Origin: Chromera velia
Lineage: Eukaryota; Sar; Chromeraceae
DNA: 10,941 nt
Reading direction: 5' to 3'
NCBI GenBank assembly: GCA_018398765.1
Contig: JAHBMJ010001372.1
Span: forward strand, 116,647 to 127,587
Shown here: positions 1 through 7,240 of the stretch, one piece after another
How positions within the stretch are numbered: position 1 is the stretch's first letter
How the letters are laid out: the number at the start of each line of letters is the position of its first letter
The notes under the pieces: generated by a model
Database searches by the model: none
Told to the model about the DNA's origin: nothing
The model's input: the letters and a program-made list of their open reading frames with translations, nothing else
Position numbers and translations under genes: made by a program

Positions 1-583
1 CAACTATAAAGAATTGCTTCTTCTACAAGGGAAACAGTGCAGGAAGGAGGGTTTCATAGCTAGGCTGGTCAGACCGGACAGGAGGTGGTCAGCAGGGGTC
101 GGAGAGAACAGAGCACAGAGACAACATAATTCTTTTTACAAAGAACTCACACTATACGGCGCAAAAGCTTGTAAATCGTTCTGCGTGTGTCAATGAGAAA
201 CTGTGAAAAAGAAGGATAGGTCCGTAGGTAGATCCAGATGTTTAGAGGGAGACCAGTACGGAGTGCCACAAATGAGAAAGGATTAACGAGTAAGGAGCAC
301 TTGCGTCAGGATAGTACGGACCGCTTTCAAGGACTGACACACACGGAGCAAGTGGAAGACATTCAAATGCATGAAAGCTGAGCGATTGTTCTGGGTGGAA
401 AAATGTCTGGCAGGACTGAGAGCTGCGCAAAGCTTCAGAAGAGGCAGTCAAAAAATGGAGGCTCCGGCAGACTCTCCATCTACCCTCTCTCAGTGACCTC
501 CCTTGTACGTTTCTATTAAGCTCCTAGCAGAACAAAGAAGCTAGATGCTAAGCAAATCATCATACAAAGCGAGAGAGCGAGCC

Positions 584-685
584 GTGCTTCCTTAACCGAC
601 CTGCAAGTGTCCTCAAGTCTCCGTCCACCAACACCTGCAAACAAGGAGGGACAGGCGTTCACGCTTTGTACAGTTAAGGAAGCAC
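584..685. repeat. Short inverted repeat inside the left arm
   Basis: Gtgcttccttaac (584-596) is repeated perfectly inverted at 673-685 (gttaaggaagcac), 76 bases apart. The right arm keeps the pair only imperfectly (gtgcttccttgac near 9177 and gttaaggaagcgc near 9266). Confidence 0.7.
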
Positions 686-1061
686 TTCTGTCCAGCTTAT
701 TCTGCATGCACAAGGTTCCAAGGAAAAGACCAAGAGCCTAAGAAGTAGCGGGTCTGGACAGGCTGACCTGGAGGTTGACCCTGGGGCTCCCAAGACTGTG
801 ACCTGCAAGGAAAGAGTAAGGAGAGCGATGAGGGCAACAGTACTTTAATACCTAGATAAGGCCGGCAGCCCTTCCTCGCTTAAACAGGAGGAGTAGCAGC
901 AAGCAAAAAGACGTTGGAAACAAGACTAAGACGGCTGGTGTCCACTGGACCTACCTCCAAGCTCCACTTCGTACCGACCGAAGATATCCCAGAAATTGTT
1001 GTTGCAGCCGTCTTCTCCAGAGCCCCGAAAGTACACTCCCGAAAAAAAAGTCAAAACCGAG

Positions 1062-1119
1062 AAAACGCTCTGTCAAACATCTTCTGAAACCATCAGAAGA
1101 CATCTGATAGAGCGCTTTT
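1062..1119. repeat. Nested hairpin A (left)
   Basis: The stem begins aaaacgctctgtc and closes around 'tcttctga aacca tcagaaga', with about 22 paired bases and a few mismatches. Its mirrored copy is A' at 1796-1854. Confidence 0.85.
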
Positions 1120-1157
1120 TGTGACAACATTTCTGTGGGAAAAGTCTGTTTGCTCAG

Positions 1158-1185
1158 AGGTTCAGAACTCCGCAGTTTTGAACCT
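1158..1185. repeat. Nested hairpin B (left)
   Basis: Aggttcagaact pairs with agttttgaacct across a 4-nt loop (ccgc), 11 of 12 bases matching. It shares its outer stem word aggttcaga with hairpin C, so B and C look like relatives. Confidence 0.85.
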
Positions 1186-1347
1186 GTAGACCTTCAAGAT
1201 GGATAAGAGACTTCAGACCCGATTATTGGCCAACAGAGGCAAAGTCGGCTGTGTGCGTTGAAGGAGCAGGGTGCCACCATCCCCTCTAGCCCCGTGGCGG
1301 CGCCTCCCAGACCCACGATAAGCCCATGTCTGGACCTAGCGGTGGGG

Positions 1348-1422
1348 GGGTTGGACCCCCCTTGCCCAAGGTTCAGAAGTGTGGACTTCTAAACCTCGGG
1401 CAAAGGGGGGGGTGTCCGACCC
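1348..1422. repeat. Nested hairpin C (left)
   Basis: An inner stem of the aggttcagaagt / acttctaaacct type closes on loop gtgg. It extends outward through a ttgccc / gggcaa pair, then C-run against G-run, then gggttgga / tccgaccc. The C and G homopolymers form part of the stem. Confidence 0.83.
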
Positions 1423-1494
1423 AACTCGAGGTCCCTGACCCAAAACAGTCAGGGAAGGTGTTCTGAGACTGTTTTAGGTCAGGGACCTCGAGTT
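1423..1494. repeat. Central hairpin of the palindrome (28-bp stem, 16-nt loop)
   Basis: Bases 1423-1450 pair with 1467-1494 with a single mismatch (c/t in the 'gaccc/gacct' step). The unpaired loop is 1451-1466 (agggaaggtgttctga). This is the axis of the whole inverted repeat. A loop this short makes the palindrome prone to cruciform extrusion and deletion. Confidence 0.92.
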
Positions 1495-1567
1495 GAGTCG
1501 GACAGCCCCCCCCCCCCCGAGGTTTAGAAGTCCGCACTTCTGAACCTTAGGCAAGGGAGGTCAAACC
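1495..1567. repeat. Nested hairpin C' (right mirror of C)
   Basis: Aggtttagaagt pairs with acttctgaacct across loop ccgc, flanked by a 13-14 base C run on the left and ggcaagggagg on the right. Relative to C it has lost the ggc step of the outer stem, apparently through change in the homopolymer. Confidence 0.8.
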
Positions 1568-1730
1568 CCCCCGCCGCCAGGTCCAGACATGGGCTTATCG
1601 TGGGTTCGGGAGGCACCGCCACGGGGCCAGAGGGGATGGCGGCACCCTGCCCCTTCAACGCACGTAGCTGACTTTGCCTCTGACGGCCAATATTCGGGTC
1701 TGAAGTCTCTTGTCCATCTTAAAGGTCCAC

Positions 1731-1758
1731 AGGTTCAAAACTACGGAGTTCTGAACCT
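1731..1758. repeat. Nested hairpin B' (right mirror of B)
   Basis: Aggttcaaaact pairs with agttctgaacct across loop acgg. Compared with B in the same orientation, the loop differs by one transition (ccgc versus ccgt). Confidence 0.83.
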
Positions 1759-1795
1759 CTGAGCAAACGGACTTTTCCCACAGAAATGTTATCAC

Positions 1796-1854
1796 AAAAA
1801 GCGCTCTGTCAGATGTCTTCTGATAGTTTCAGAAGATGTCTGACAGAGCGTTTT
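1796..1854. repeat. Nested hairpin A' (right mirror of A)
   Basis: Cgctctgtcagatgtcttct pairs with agaagatgtctgacagagcg around the short apex 'tgatagtttca', with two mismatches. It is the mirrored copy of hairpin A. Confidence 0.85.
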
Positions 1855-1951
1855 CTCGGTTTTAACTTTTTTTTCGGGAGTGTACTTTCGGGGCTCTGGA
1901 GGAGACGGCTGCAACAACAGTTGCTGGGTCACCTCGGGTCGGCATGAAGTG

Positions 1952-1956
1952 GAGCT
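1952..1956. repeat. Target-site duplication, left copy (gagct)
   Basis: The five bases just before the 5' LTR are identical to 8899-8903 just after the 3' LTR. The intact left palindrome arm carries the word once (agctc at 960-964 on the plus strand) in uninterrupted flanking sequence, so it serves as the empty site. Confidence 0.93.
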
Positions 1957-2123
1957 AGTAAACTTAGATCGAAGTAGGTGTTGCTTTGAGTATGCTTTTG
2001 CCAGCCTTTGCATTGCGCGTACTTGCGTGCATGTTGCATCGTTGCATATCAAGCGTTGCACATCTATTGTTTTAGTCACTCCATGTTCAGTCTGATAAAT
2101 CAAGAAGATTAACGTCATCTGGC

Positions 2124-2144
2124 AAGACTGAATTCTTCAGTCTT
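2124..2144. promoter_or_regulatory. Perfect hairpin in the 5' LTR (9-bp stem)
   Basis: Aagactgaa pairs with ttcagtctt over the 3-nt loop ttc. The same hairpin is intact in the 3' LTR at 8750-8770, although other LTR positions have changed. A role in RNA 3' end formation or packaging is inference only. Confidence 0.55.
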
Positions 2145-2231
2145 CTAACAGTTTCTGACTCAGTCTGTCTGAGCCTGACTTTCTAGGAAGTCTAGGAAAT
2201 CACAGTTTCTTATGAGAGGTTTGATGTCATG

Positions 2232-2255
2232 ATAGAAATAGCTCTGTATTTCTAT
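2232..2255. promoter_or_regulatory. Perfect hairpin near the 5' LTR end (9-bp stem)
   Basis: Atagaaata pairs with tatttctat over the 6-nt loop gctctg, ending 17 bases before the LTR end. It is identical in the 3' LTR at 8858-8881. Function unknown. Confidence 0.5.
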
Positions 2256-2272
2256 ACCACTATGTCTTTTGT

Positions 2273-2308
2273 ACGGTCACCAGCTATTTTGCTCTTTCTT
2301 CCAAAAAA
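2273..2308 (+). other. Leader between 5' LTR and gag; primer-binding site not recognised
   Basis: The 36-nt leader starts acggtcaccagc. A standard primer-binding site would start near TGG (complement of the tRNA CCA end), and none lies at the LTR edge. Priming from an internal part of a tRNA, as in some copia elements, or mutation of the site would both fit. An A-rich stretch (aaaaaaatgg) precedes the gag ATG and is a good eukaryotic start context. Confidence 0.5.
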
Positions 2309-3510
2309 ATGGCCCAGAAAGACATTCAGTTTCCCCCCCCTGTTCCTCCACTCAGGAAGGACTACACCTTTCAGTCTGCCTGGTTCAATGCTTTGAGAAC
2401 TTGGCTGCGTTTTTCTTGTTCTCTGCAAGGAGCTGAGGGCTTCGTGGGTGCCCTGATCCTCCAGACTGCAGAGGTTGATCCTCCGCTTGCTGCTGCCTGT
2501 GAGAACGCGTTCAACAACCTGGTGACGGCCAAGAAGTGGCCCAAACGTGTCACTCAGTCTGCGCCTGCCTACTTTTCCTCTTCTGTAGATGGGGGCGCCA
2601 ACGACCCCGCCCAGCAACCGGCAGAGAGCGATGCTGCCTTCAAGCTGCGCCTCACGACTTTCCTGCGTGAGGTCTACCTCGATCGCGTCGCTTCTTCCTG
2701 CGTTGTGGCCTCATCCGACACGCGTCGCCGTCTCTGTCAGAACTACATCCAGAACTACAAGGACCAGACGTTTGGCAAGAGCCTCTCCATCATGGAACTT
2801 TTTAAGGGCTTCATAAAGTGTATCGAGGCTGCAGGTTCAGGGTTACAGATTTCAGACAGGGATCTGGGGGAGGCCTTTGCAAAGACTTAGTGTCTCCCTC
2901 CGCAGATTCAGCAGTTCGCAGCAGCACAGGGGAAGGCTCTAGAACCAAAACAGGACAACGCCTCCGTCTCCGTCACCCAGTCATGGGCCCGATGGCAGAT
3001 ATGGTTGTCTGAGTGGTTGCAGAACCAAGGAGAGTACAGCCACTTCAATGGGTTCTCTCGCATCCTCGAAGTGCACGAGGATTACATCAAGTGGAGTAGA
3101 GGCCCCAAAGAACTCTCTGTGCCTTCTCAGCAGGGCACTTCGATATTTGCACTGTTCCCTGCCAATGCCGTTCAGTCACTCCAACAGCATCAGGGGTAGG
3201 GACCCCACCAAAACCCCCGAAACCCCCCTATCCACATTCCTAATGAATACCTCGCCTCCCTGACTCCTGAGCATGTCCGCGTCATGCGTGCAGTGCTTCG
3301 CAAGTACTCCAGGTACACTCACAGGGGCGGGGGGGTGGCAATAGGGGTGGACAGAGGGGGGGCTACCAGAATTCACAGCCAAGCTCGCAGCAAGGTCGAG
3401 GCAGGGGGGGTGTACCAGTGGTCCCTTCCTTCCGCGGTCGTGGATACAACCCTTCTGGAAACCGTATGACCAGGACACCTTCCACCCAGTTCCGTACCCC
3501 AATCGCGTAA
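2309..3510 (+). pseudogene. gag: Broken gag (capsid / RNA-binding) gene of the copia element
   Basis: The ATG at 2309 is the first after the 5' LTR and opens a 193-codon frame ending at TAG 2888-2890. The same frame continues with plausible coding sequence to TAG 3197-3199 and on to about 3325. A run of G at 3326-3335 then marks a switch of frame, after which an Arg-Gly-rich stretch (RGGGNRGGQRGG and similar) is read to TAA 3508-3510 and continues past it. The N-terminal part is helical-looking and rich in Trp and Phe, as in capsid domains. I see no CCHC zinc knuckle, so the RGG segment probably supplied nucleic-acid binding. Gag identity rests on position, length and the RGG tail, not on a named motif. 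Confidence 0.75.
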
Positions 3511-4421
3511 AAGGGCGGTAGGAGGGCTTTCTCCGGTGTACGAGGAAACAGCAGGGGCCGTGGAGGAAGGGGTGGATACAGAGCATACTACACTGAGACC
3601 GATGAGAATGGCTTTCCCCTTCTCCCTGAGCAGGAGGAGGAAGGAGAGGGGTACTACAAGGAACAAGAGTATGAGGAGCCCGCCTACTCTGATCAGGAGT
3701 TGGCCCATTTCCTCGCAGTGACAACCCAACGCATCCAGGAGTTAGATATCAGCCCTGATGCCTACCTAGAGCAGTACGGTGATCAGTCTCAGTCCGAATC
3801 GCTGCACGTCTTCGTAGCCAATCCGCCTGTCCAGCAGATGGATTTCTCCTTTCGTTTCTCTGCCTCCCTTCTAGCCTCCGCACAGACAGCCCTGTCTGTC
3901 TCTCACTCCGCTTCACTTCCATCCGTCCTTCGATTGCTCCATGACACAGGGTGCACATTCACACTGATCCCAGAATTCATTCTCAGACATCCGTGCATCC
4001 GTGTTCTGTGGAGACGACCCCTGTACTCCAAGTATGCGAGTGCAGAAGGGGGGGCGGGTATGGGGATTGAGTGTAGCGAGCGAGTGGCGATTGAGGTCCG
4101 CGATCTGCCGATTTGGGGGGGGGGGGCGCAGCCAACGGTGATCATCGGAAACGTCACGAGACACCAAGGGGTGGAGTTCATCATCCTCGCATCCCTGTAT
4201 GTTGATGCTTTCTTTGAAGGCAGAGCGTTGGTGCTTTGTGGGCTGAGTCAGACGGAACAACTCTTCATTGCACTTGACCCCAAAGGACCTCCCTCTGGAT
4301 CAACCCCCAGACAGTGTCGCTGGACAAGCTTCACAACCATCAAGCCCGGCAGGACCCACCAGACGAGTGGGAAAGGAACGTGGGGCACTGCCCCACTGCC
4401 GGTGAGCTGAGAGCAAGATGA
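3511..4421 (+). pseudogene. pol: Broken aspartic protease region of pol
   Basis: The frame runs on from the RGG tail of gag through an acidic Glu/Tyr-rich linker (about 3590-3690) and stays open from 3511 to 4410. The active-site triad is visible as HDTGCTFTLIP with Asp-Thr-Gly at 3943-3951, the copia-type protease signature, which would cut the Gag-Pol polyprotein in the particle. A Gly-rich segment with G runs (about 4050-4130) follows. Near 4285-4300 the better coding sequence moves to another frame (SLWINPQTVSLDKLHNHQ) and ends at TGA 4419-4421. That last part may be the start of the integrase-linked region. The DTG is intact but the product cannot be made as a normal polyprotein. Confidence 0.75.
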
Positions 4422-4536
4422 ACATTGAGTGCACGCAGTGATTTTTTTTCTTTCCTCTTCTCTTTCCCCCTATCTCTGACCAAAGCACTGCACCGTCACT
4501 CCAGTTGTTCCTTCAGTCTCTCTCTCTCCCTTACAG
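4402..4536 (+). other. Intron-like segment inside pol
   Basis: A donor-like word (gccg|gtgagc) lies at 4402 and a strong acceptor-like pyrimidine tract ending ctctctctcccttacag lies at 4536, bounding 135 bp. The interval is pyrimidine-rich with T and C runs and includes the TGA at 4419, so splicing would remove that stop. Sequence just after the acceptor does not read as recognisable copia protein. It could equally be low-complexity decay. Confidence 0.25.
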
Positions 4537-4643
4537 TTCGTGTCCCGACAAAATCGGAAGTCTCAAACTGTTTGTGTCCCGAAAAGAAACGTCGGATGTG
4601 CCAAACTGTTTGTGTCCCGAAATCGGAAGTCTCGAACTGCTTG
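4534..4643. repeat. Short degenerate tandem repeat in pol
   Basis: Three copies of a unit of the form ctgtttgtgtcccga...tcggaagtctcaa start at 4534, 4568 and 4606, with spacings of 34 and 38 and a partial fourth start at 4637. The unit lengths are not multiples of three, so the array itself disrupts the frame between protease and integrase. No function is proposed. Confidence 0.7.
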
Positions 4644-4713
4644 CTTATGTTGTGAATTGTCATTAACCATTGTCTGGCTTCTCTCTGCACGGTAGGAGAA
4701 GGGAAAAGGGAGA

Positions 4714-5796
4714 GTGCTGGGGCTTTCCTCTGCGCCATCGAAATCCGACACATGTTTTCCTGTTCCTCTTCGCCGTTTGGGTGGAAGGAAAGAGATTCCT
4801 TCTCATGACTTCTTCGGAGAAACGGTTTCTCTGCTTGGCTGCTCTCCTGCCTTGAGGGATACGGTGCTGCATGAGCACCTTAGGCATGGATATGCTCACT
4901 ATCCTCGGCTTCGAGCAACGTGGTCAGAGAAAAAGAAAACTTCCCTTCTGAGCATTCCACAAAAGAAAATTGAAGCAATTCTCAGCTTCTGTCCGTGCTG
5001 CTCTATTATCCGATGTCCGATTCCTTCCTTCCGTCCTCGTTCTTCTTCTTCTTATCTTTCCTTTCTCGATGAAGTTTGGGCCGATCTAATGTTCATTTCC
5101 GATTTCGACCTTTCTTTTCCTCTTCATTTCGTTTCTTTTCACGAGAATCTTTCGATTGTTTTTTCTTTAGTTGACCAAGCAGGAGGTCTTGTAATTGCCT
5201 GTCTTGTCTCCTCTAAAGGAATGAAGAGCCTCATGCCGACAGCCGTTGAGTGGCTGTCGAGTGTAGGAGTTCTACGCATTCTTCGTTGTGATAATGAAAA
5301 GGCTCTCATGGAAGGAGACATCCCTGCTCTGCTTTCACGTCACGGTGTTCGCATCATTCCCGTTCCTCCCAAGTCATCCAAAGGTCCATGCGAAACCTAG
5401 CAAAAGATTCTTCATGCAGGTCTTGAGTCTCTTTTTCTTTCTTTTGGCTTCCCTCTTTTTTGGGTTCCCTTTTTGGTTTGTTCGGTTTGCTACGGGTATA
5501 ATCGGACTGTAACGAGTGAAGGAAGGTCCCCCATCCTTCGCAGTGAAGGAAAAGCAGCCGATGATTCATGGATACTATGTGACTTTGCAGTGTGGCGTCC
5601 TCATATGCAGACAGAAAAGAAAGAGTGTCGACCCCGAGCCTGTTTTGAGGTGTTTCTTTTCGGTGTTTCTGATCAAGAGTGTGTTTGTGCCCCTTGGGAC
5701 GTTGAGCGTTTCTATTGGGGGCCTTCTATCCACAGAGTAGGTTGGGTGCGACTACACTCCGCCTCTCTAGGGGTGGTGAAGAGGAGCAGACTTTAG
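4714..5796 (+). pseudogene. pol: Broken integrase region of pol
   Basis: The zinc-binding HHCC part is visible: His at 4870-4872 and 4885-4887 (HEHLRH, matching the copia HxRLGH pattern) and Cys-x2-Cys at 4990-5001 (CPCC). The catalytic core follows, with Asp at 5083-5085 (VWADLM), Asp at 5290-5292 (RCDNEKAL) and Glu at 5392-5394 (KGPCE). The last two are 34 residues apart, close to the D-x35-E of integrases. TAG at 5398-5400 interrupts two codons after the Glu. The same frame continues to TAG 5794-5796 with a post-core segment (RACFEVFLFGVSD) like the copia integrase tail. This enzyme would insert cDNA with a 5-bp staggered cut, matching the observed duplication. The catalytic residues remain, but the stops make it dead. 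Confidence 0.82.
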
Positions 5797-6951
5797 GAAT
5801 TCGTTCTCACTCGTTTCTCTTTTCCTCTCTCTTGCGCCGATTCACATTCTGTCCCTTTCCAACCCTCCCGTCCCCCGAAGCACCATCCTTCCTGAGTTCC
5901 TCCTTCCGCTCCCGCTGCTTCCACTGCTCCTTCTGTTTCTCTGGGTGTGAAAGGTCCAGGGTACGTGTTAGAGGAAGTTGATGAGCCCATTGAGGATGCA
6001 GAGATTTTTCATCCTTTGATTTCGCCTTCTTTGCCTTCTTCTCCTTTTTCAATTCCGCCCGTTTCACCGCAGAGAGCAACTTCAAACGCGGCTGGCGGTC
6101 CTGCTCCTTTCCCATCCCTTTCATCTTCTCTTCCCTCCTCGCCTCCTTTTCCCCCTCCTTCAGCTGCCAGTTCTTCTTCACGGCACTCCATGAGTCAGGG
6201 GGGGTGCGCACTTGTTTCCAACAGCAAGGGAAATCTGTTTGCTGTTGAGTTGGGAGAGATAAGAAAGAATGGCCGTCTCACTATCGTGAATCTGAGTCAA
6301 GAAAAGGCTGACGGCACGATCGTTCGAACGATGGGTCTGCCTGCCGCTGCGGGTGGCATGGCAACGATCCATCCGGATCGCATTCTTGAACGTTTTGACT
6401 TGACTAAGTCTGATTGAATTCCCTTTTCTGTCTTTCAACGTATAAATACATCGTGGCTTCACCTGTCCGTGAATGCATCGAATGTTCTTTCGAGTGCAAT
6501 GAATTTTTCTTTTCCTTCTTCCACTTCCATTTCTTCCCCTTCGTGTCCCATTCTTTCTTCTTTTTTTTTGTATTCCCCTCCCCTTTTCTCCACCGCTGCA
6601 AATCTTGTCGCGGCCTGTCAAGCTCGTTCTGTCGCACGTGAGGGGGGGTACTATTCTTGTCTTGTGTACCAGTCCCGATGTCTAGGGCACCCTGTTCCCT
6701 CTTTTCTCCTCTTGGAGCCTCATTCAGTCATTGAGGGGCTTGTGCATGAGGAGACAAAAACTTTTGAGTGTGAGAATTCTGTATGGGTGATTGATTCGGA
6801 ATGGATGGACAACCCAGATTTCGTCTTCTTTGAAGAGAGACAGCATAACTGGAATGAGAGTCCATCTCTCTTTGTTCTGTCCGAAACGAAGTCGTCTAAT
6901 TCCCCTCTTCCTGCCGATTCTGTCTCTGGGGTAACTCATACCCCTGCACCT
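5797..6951 (+). pseudogene. pol: Linker region of pol between integrase and RT, origin unclear
   Basis: The pol frame continues here with only TGA 5893-5895 and TGA 6415-6417 before TAG 6952. The first part is rich in Pro and Ser (about 5880-6180) and reads as a disordered linker. Then comes a more ordered stretch (6181-6414, for example ELGEIRKNGRLTIVNLSQEK), a second Ser/Phe/Pro-rich stretch (about 6420-6600), and another ordered part (6600-6950) with an acidic, Trp-containing segment (VWVIDSEWMDNPDFVFFEE). I recognise no domain in the ordered parts. At about 385 codons it is long for a copia integrase-RT connector. The frame fits a polyprotein, but a separate captured module cannot be excluded. 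Confidence 0.55.
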
Positions 6952-6954
6952 TAG

Positions 6955-7240
6955 ACAGATGTCAACAAAGGACTGTTTAATGCGGCGAGGGATCGGGAAT
7001 TAGGAAATTACTCCAAGTTCGAGGTCCTGGGGGATCTCGTAAGACCCGAAACAACTGTCTTGATGGGTGTCTTGATAATGAGTATGAGATGGGTCATGAC
7101 ATAGAAAATTAAAGGAAAAGAAAGAAAAGCAAAAGCACGTCTGACTATCCAGGGCTATAAATGGGCCGACCCTTGCGAAACGGAAACTTATACAGGTACC
7201 CCATCAGCTGCTTTCCTCCGTGTTCTTTTCATTTATACTT
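6955..7240 (+). pseudogene. pol: N-terminal part of reverse transcriptase, in a different frame from the rest
   Basis: Right after TAG 6952 the frame reads NKGLFNAARDRELGNYSKFE, the kind of sequence that opens copia-type RT domains. It continues to MRWVMT, TAG 7102-7104, then KIKGKERKAKARLTIQGYK. This matches the copia RT pattern of a Trp-Val-x-Thr-Trp-Lys stretch, a KARL box and a QGY/QGF box, with the stop apparently sitting on the conserved Trp codon. The frame ends near 7240, where a single-base-type shift moves the coding sequence to the frame used by 7161-8531. Confidence 0.8.

Larger units (their letters stand above)
1..1450 (+). repeat. Left arm of a ~2.9 kb palindrome (intact arm)
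   Basis: The arm is the reverse complement of 1467-1956 joined to 8904-9861. Base 1 pairs with 9861, base 540 with 9322 and base 1450 with 1467, so the arms are colinear with almost no net indels. I aligned about 253 bp by eye (1-133 and 421-540) and found 14 mismatches, 12 of them transitions, or about 94% identity. The first base of the window is already paired, so the true outer end is not visible. Short open frames in this arm (for example 242-451 minus) recur in the other arm only because the DNA is repeated. Their differences are mostly amino-acid changing and one copy has an earlier stop, so I see no coding constraint. Confidence 0.93.
1467..1956 (-). repeat. Right arm of the palindrome, axis-proximal part
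   Basis: This stretch is the reverse complement of about 961-1450. Recognisable matches are the 'cgggagtgtactttcgggg' block near 1874 against 1022-1041, the A/B/C hairpins in mirrored order, and the G/C tracts. It stops abruptly at 1956 inside the word gagct, where the retrotransposon LTR begins. Homology to the left arm resumes at 8899. Confidence 0.92.
1957..2272 (+). repeat. 5' LTR (316 bp)
   Basis: This LTR is the same length as 8583-8898 with no indels and 13 differences, all transitions. It begins agtaaac and ends cttttgt, so it lacks the usual TG...CA ends. The boundaries come from LTR-to-LTR comparison and from the gagct duplication. It should contain the promoter and RNA start, but I see no convincing TATA box. 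Confidence 0.94.

Noticed and set aside
242-451. Minus-strand 69-codon frame repeated at 9411-9596 plus, looking like a conserved small protein
   Set aside because: The two are the same DNA in the two palindrome arms. Differences are mainly amino-acid changing, one copy gains an earlier stop, and no ribosome or splice context supports it.
1066-1118. CRISPR-like or tRNA-like structure in the inner hairpins
   Set aside because: There is no regular repeat-spacer pattern and no cloverleaf with acceptor, T and anticodon arms. These are simple inverted repeats.
1880-2095. Plus-strand frames across each LTR (1880-2095 and 8503-8721)
   Set aside because: They match each other because the LTRs are repeated. 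They cross the palindrome/LTR junction or the polypurine tract and have no protein features.
3176-3724. Long minus-strand frames over gag and protease (3176-3724 and 3913-4260)
   Set aside because: They are Pro/Ser/His-rich shadows of the G- and RGG-coding plus strand. The plus-strand frame carries the real motifs.
7153-7170. TATA-box-like word (gctataaatgggc) before the long RT frame
   Set aside because: It lies inside the RT N-terminal coding sequence, where it encodes the QGYKWAD stretch, so it is coding sequence and not evidence for a promoter.
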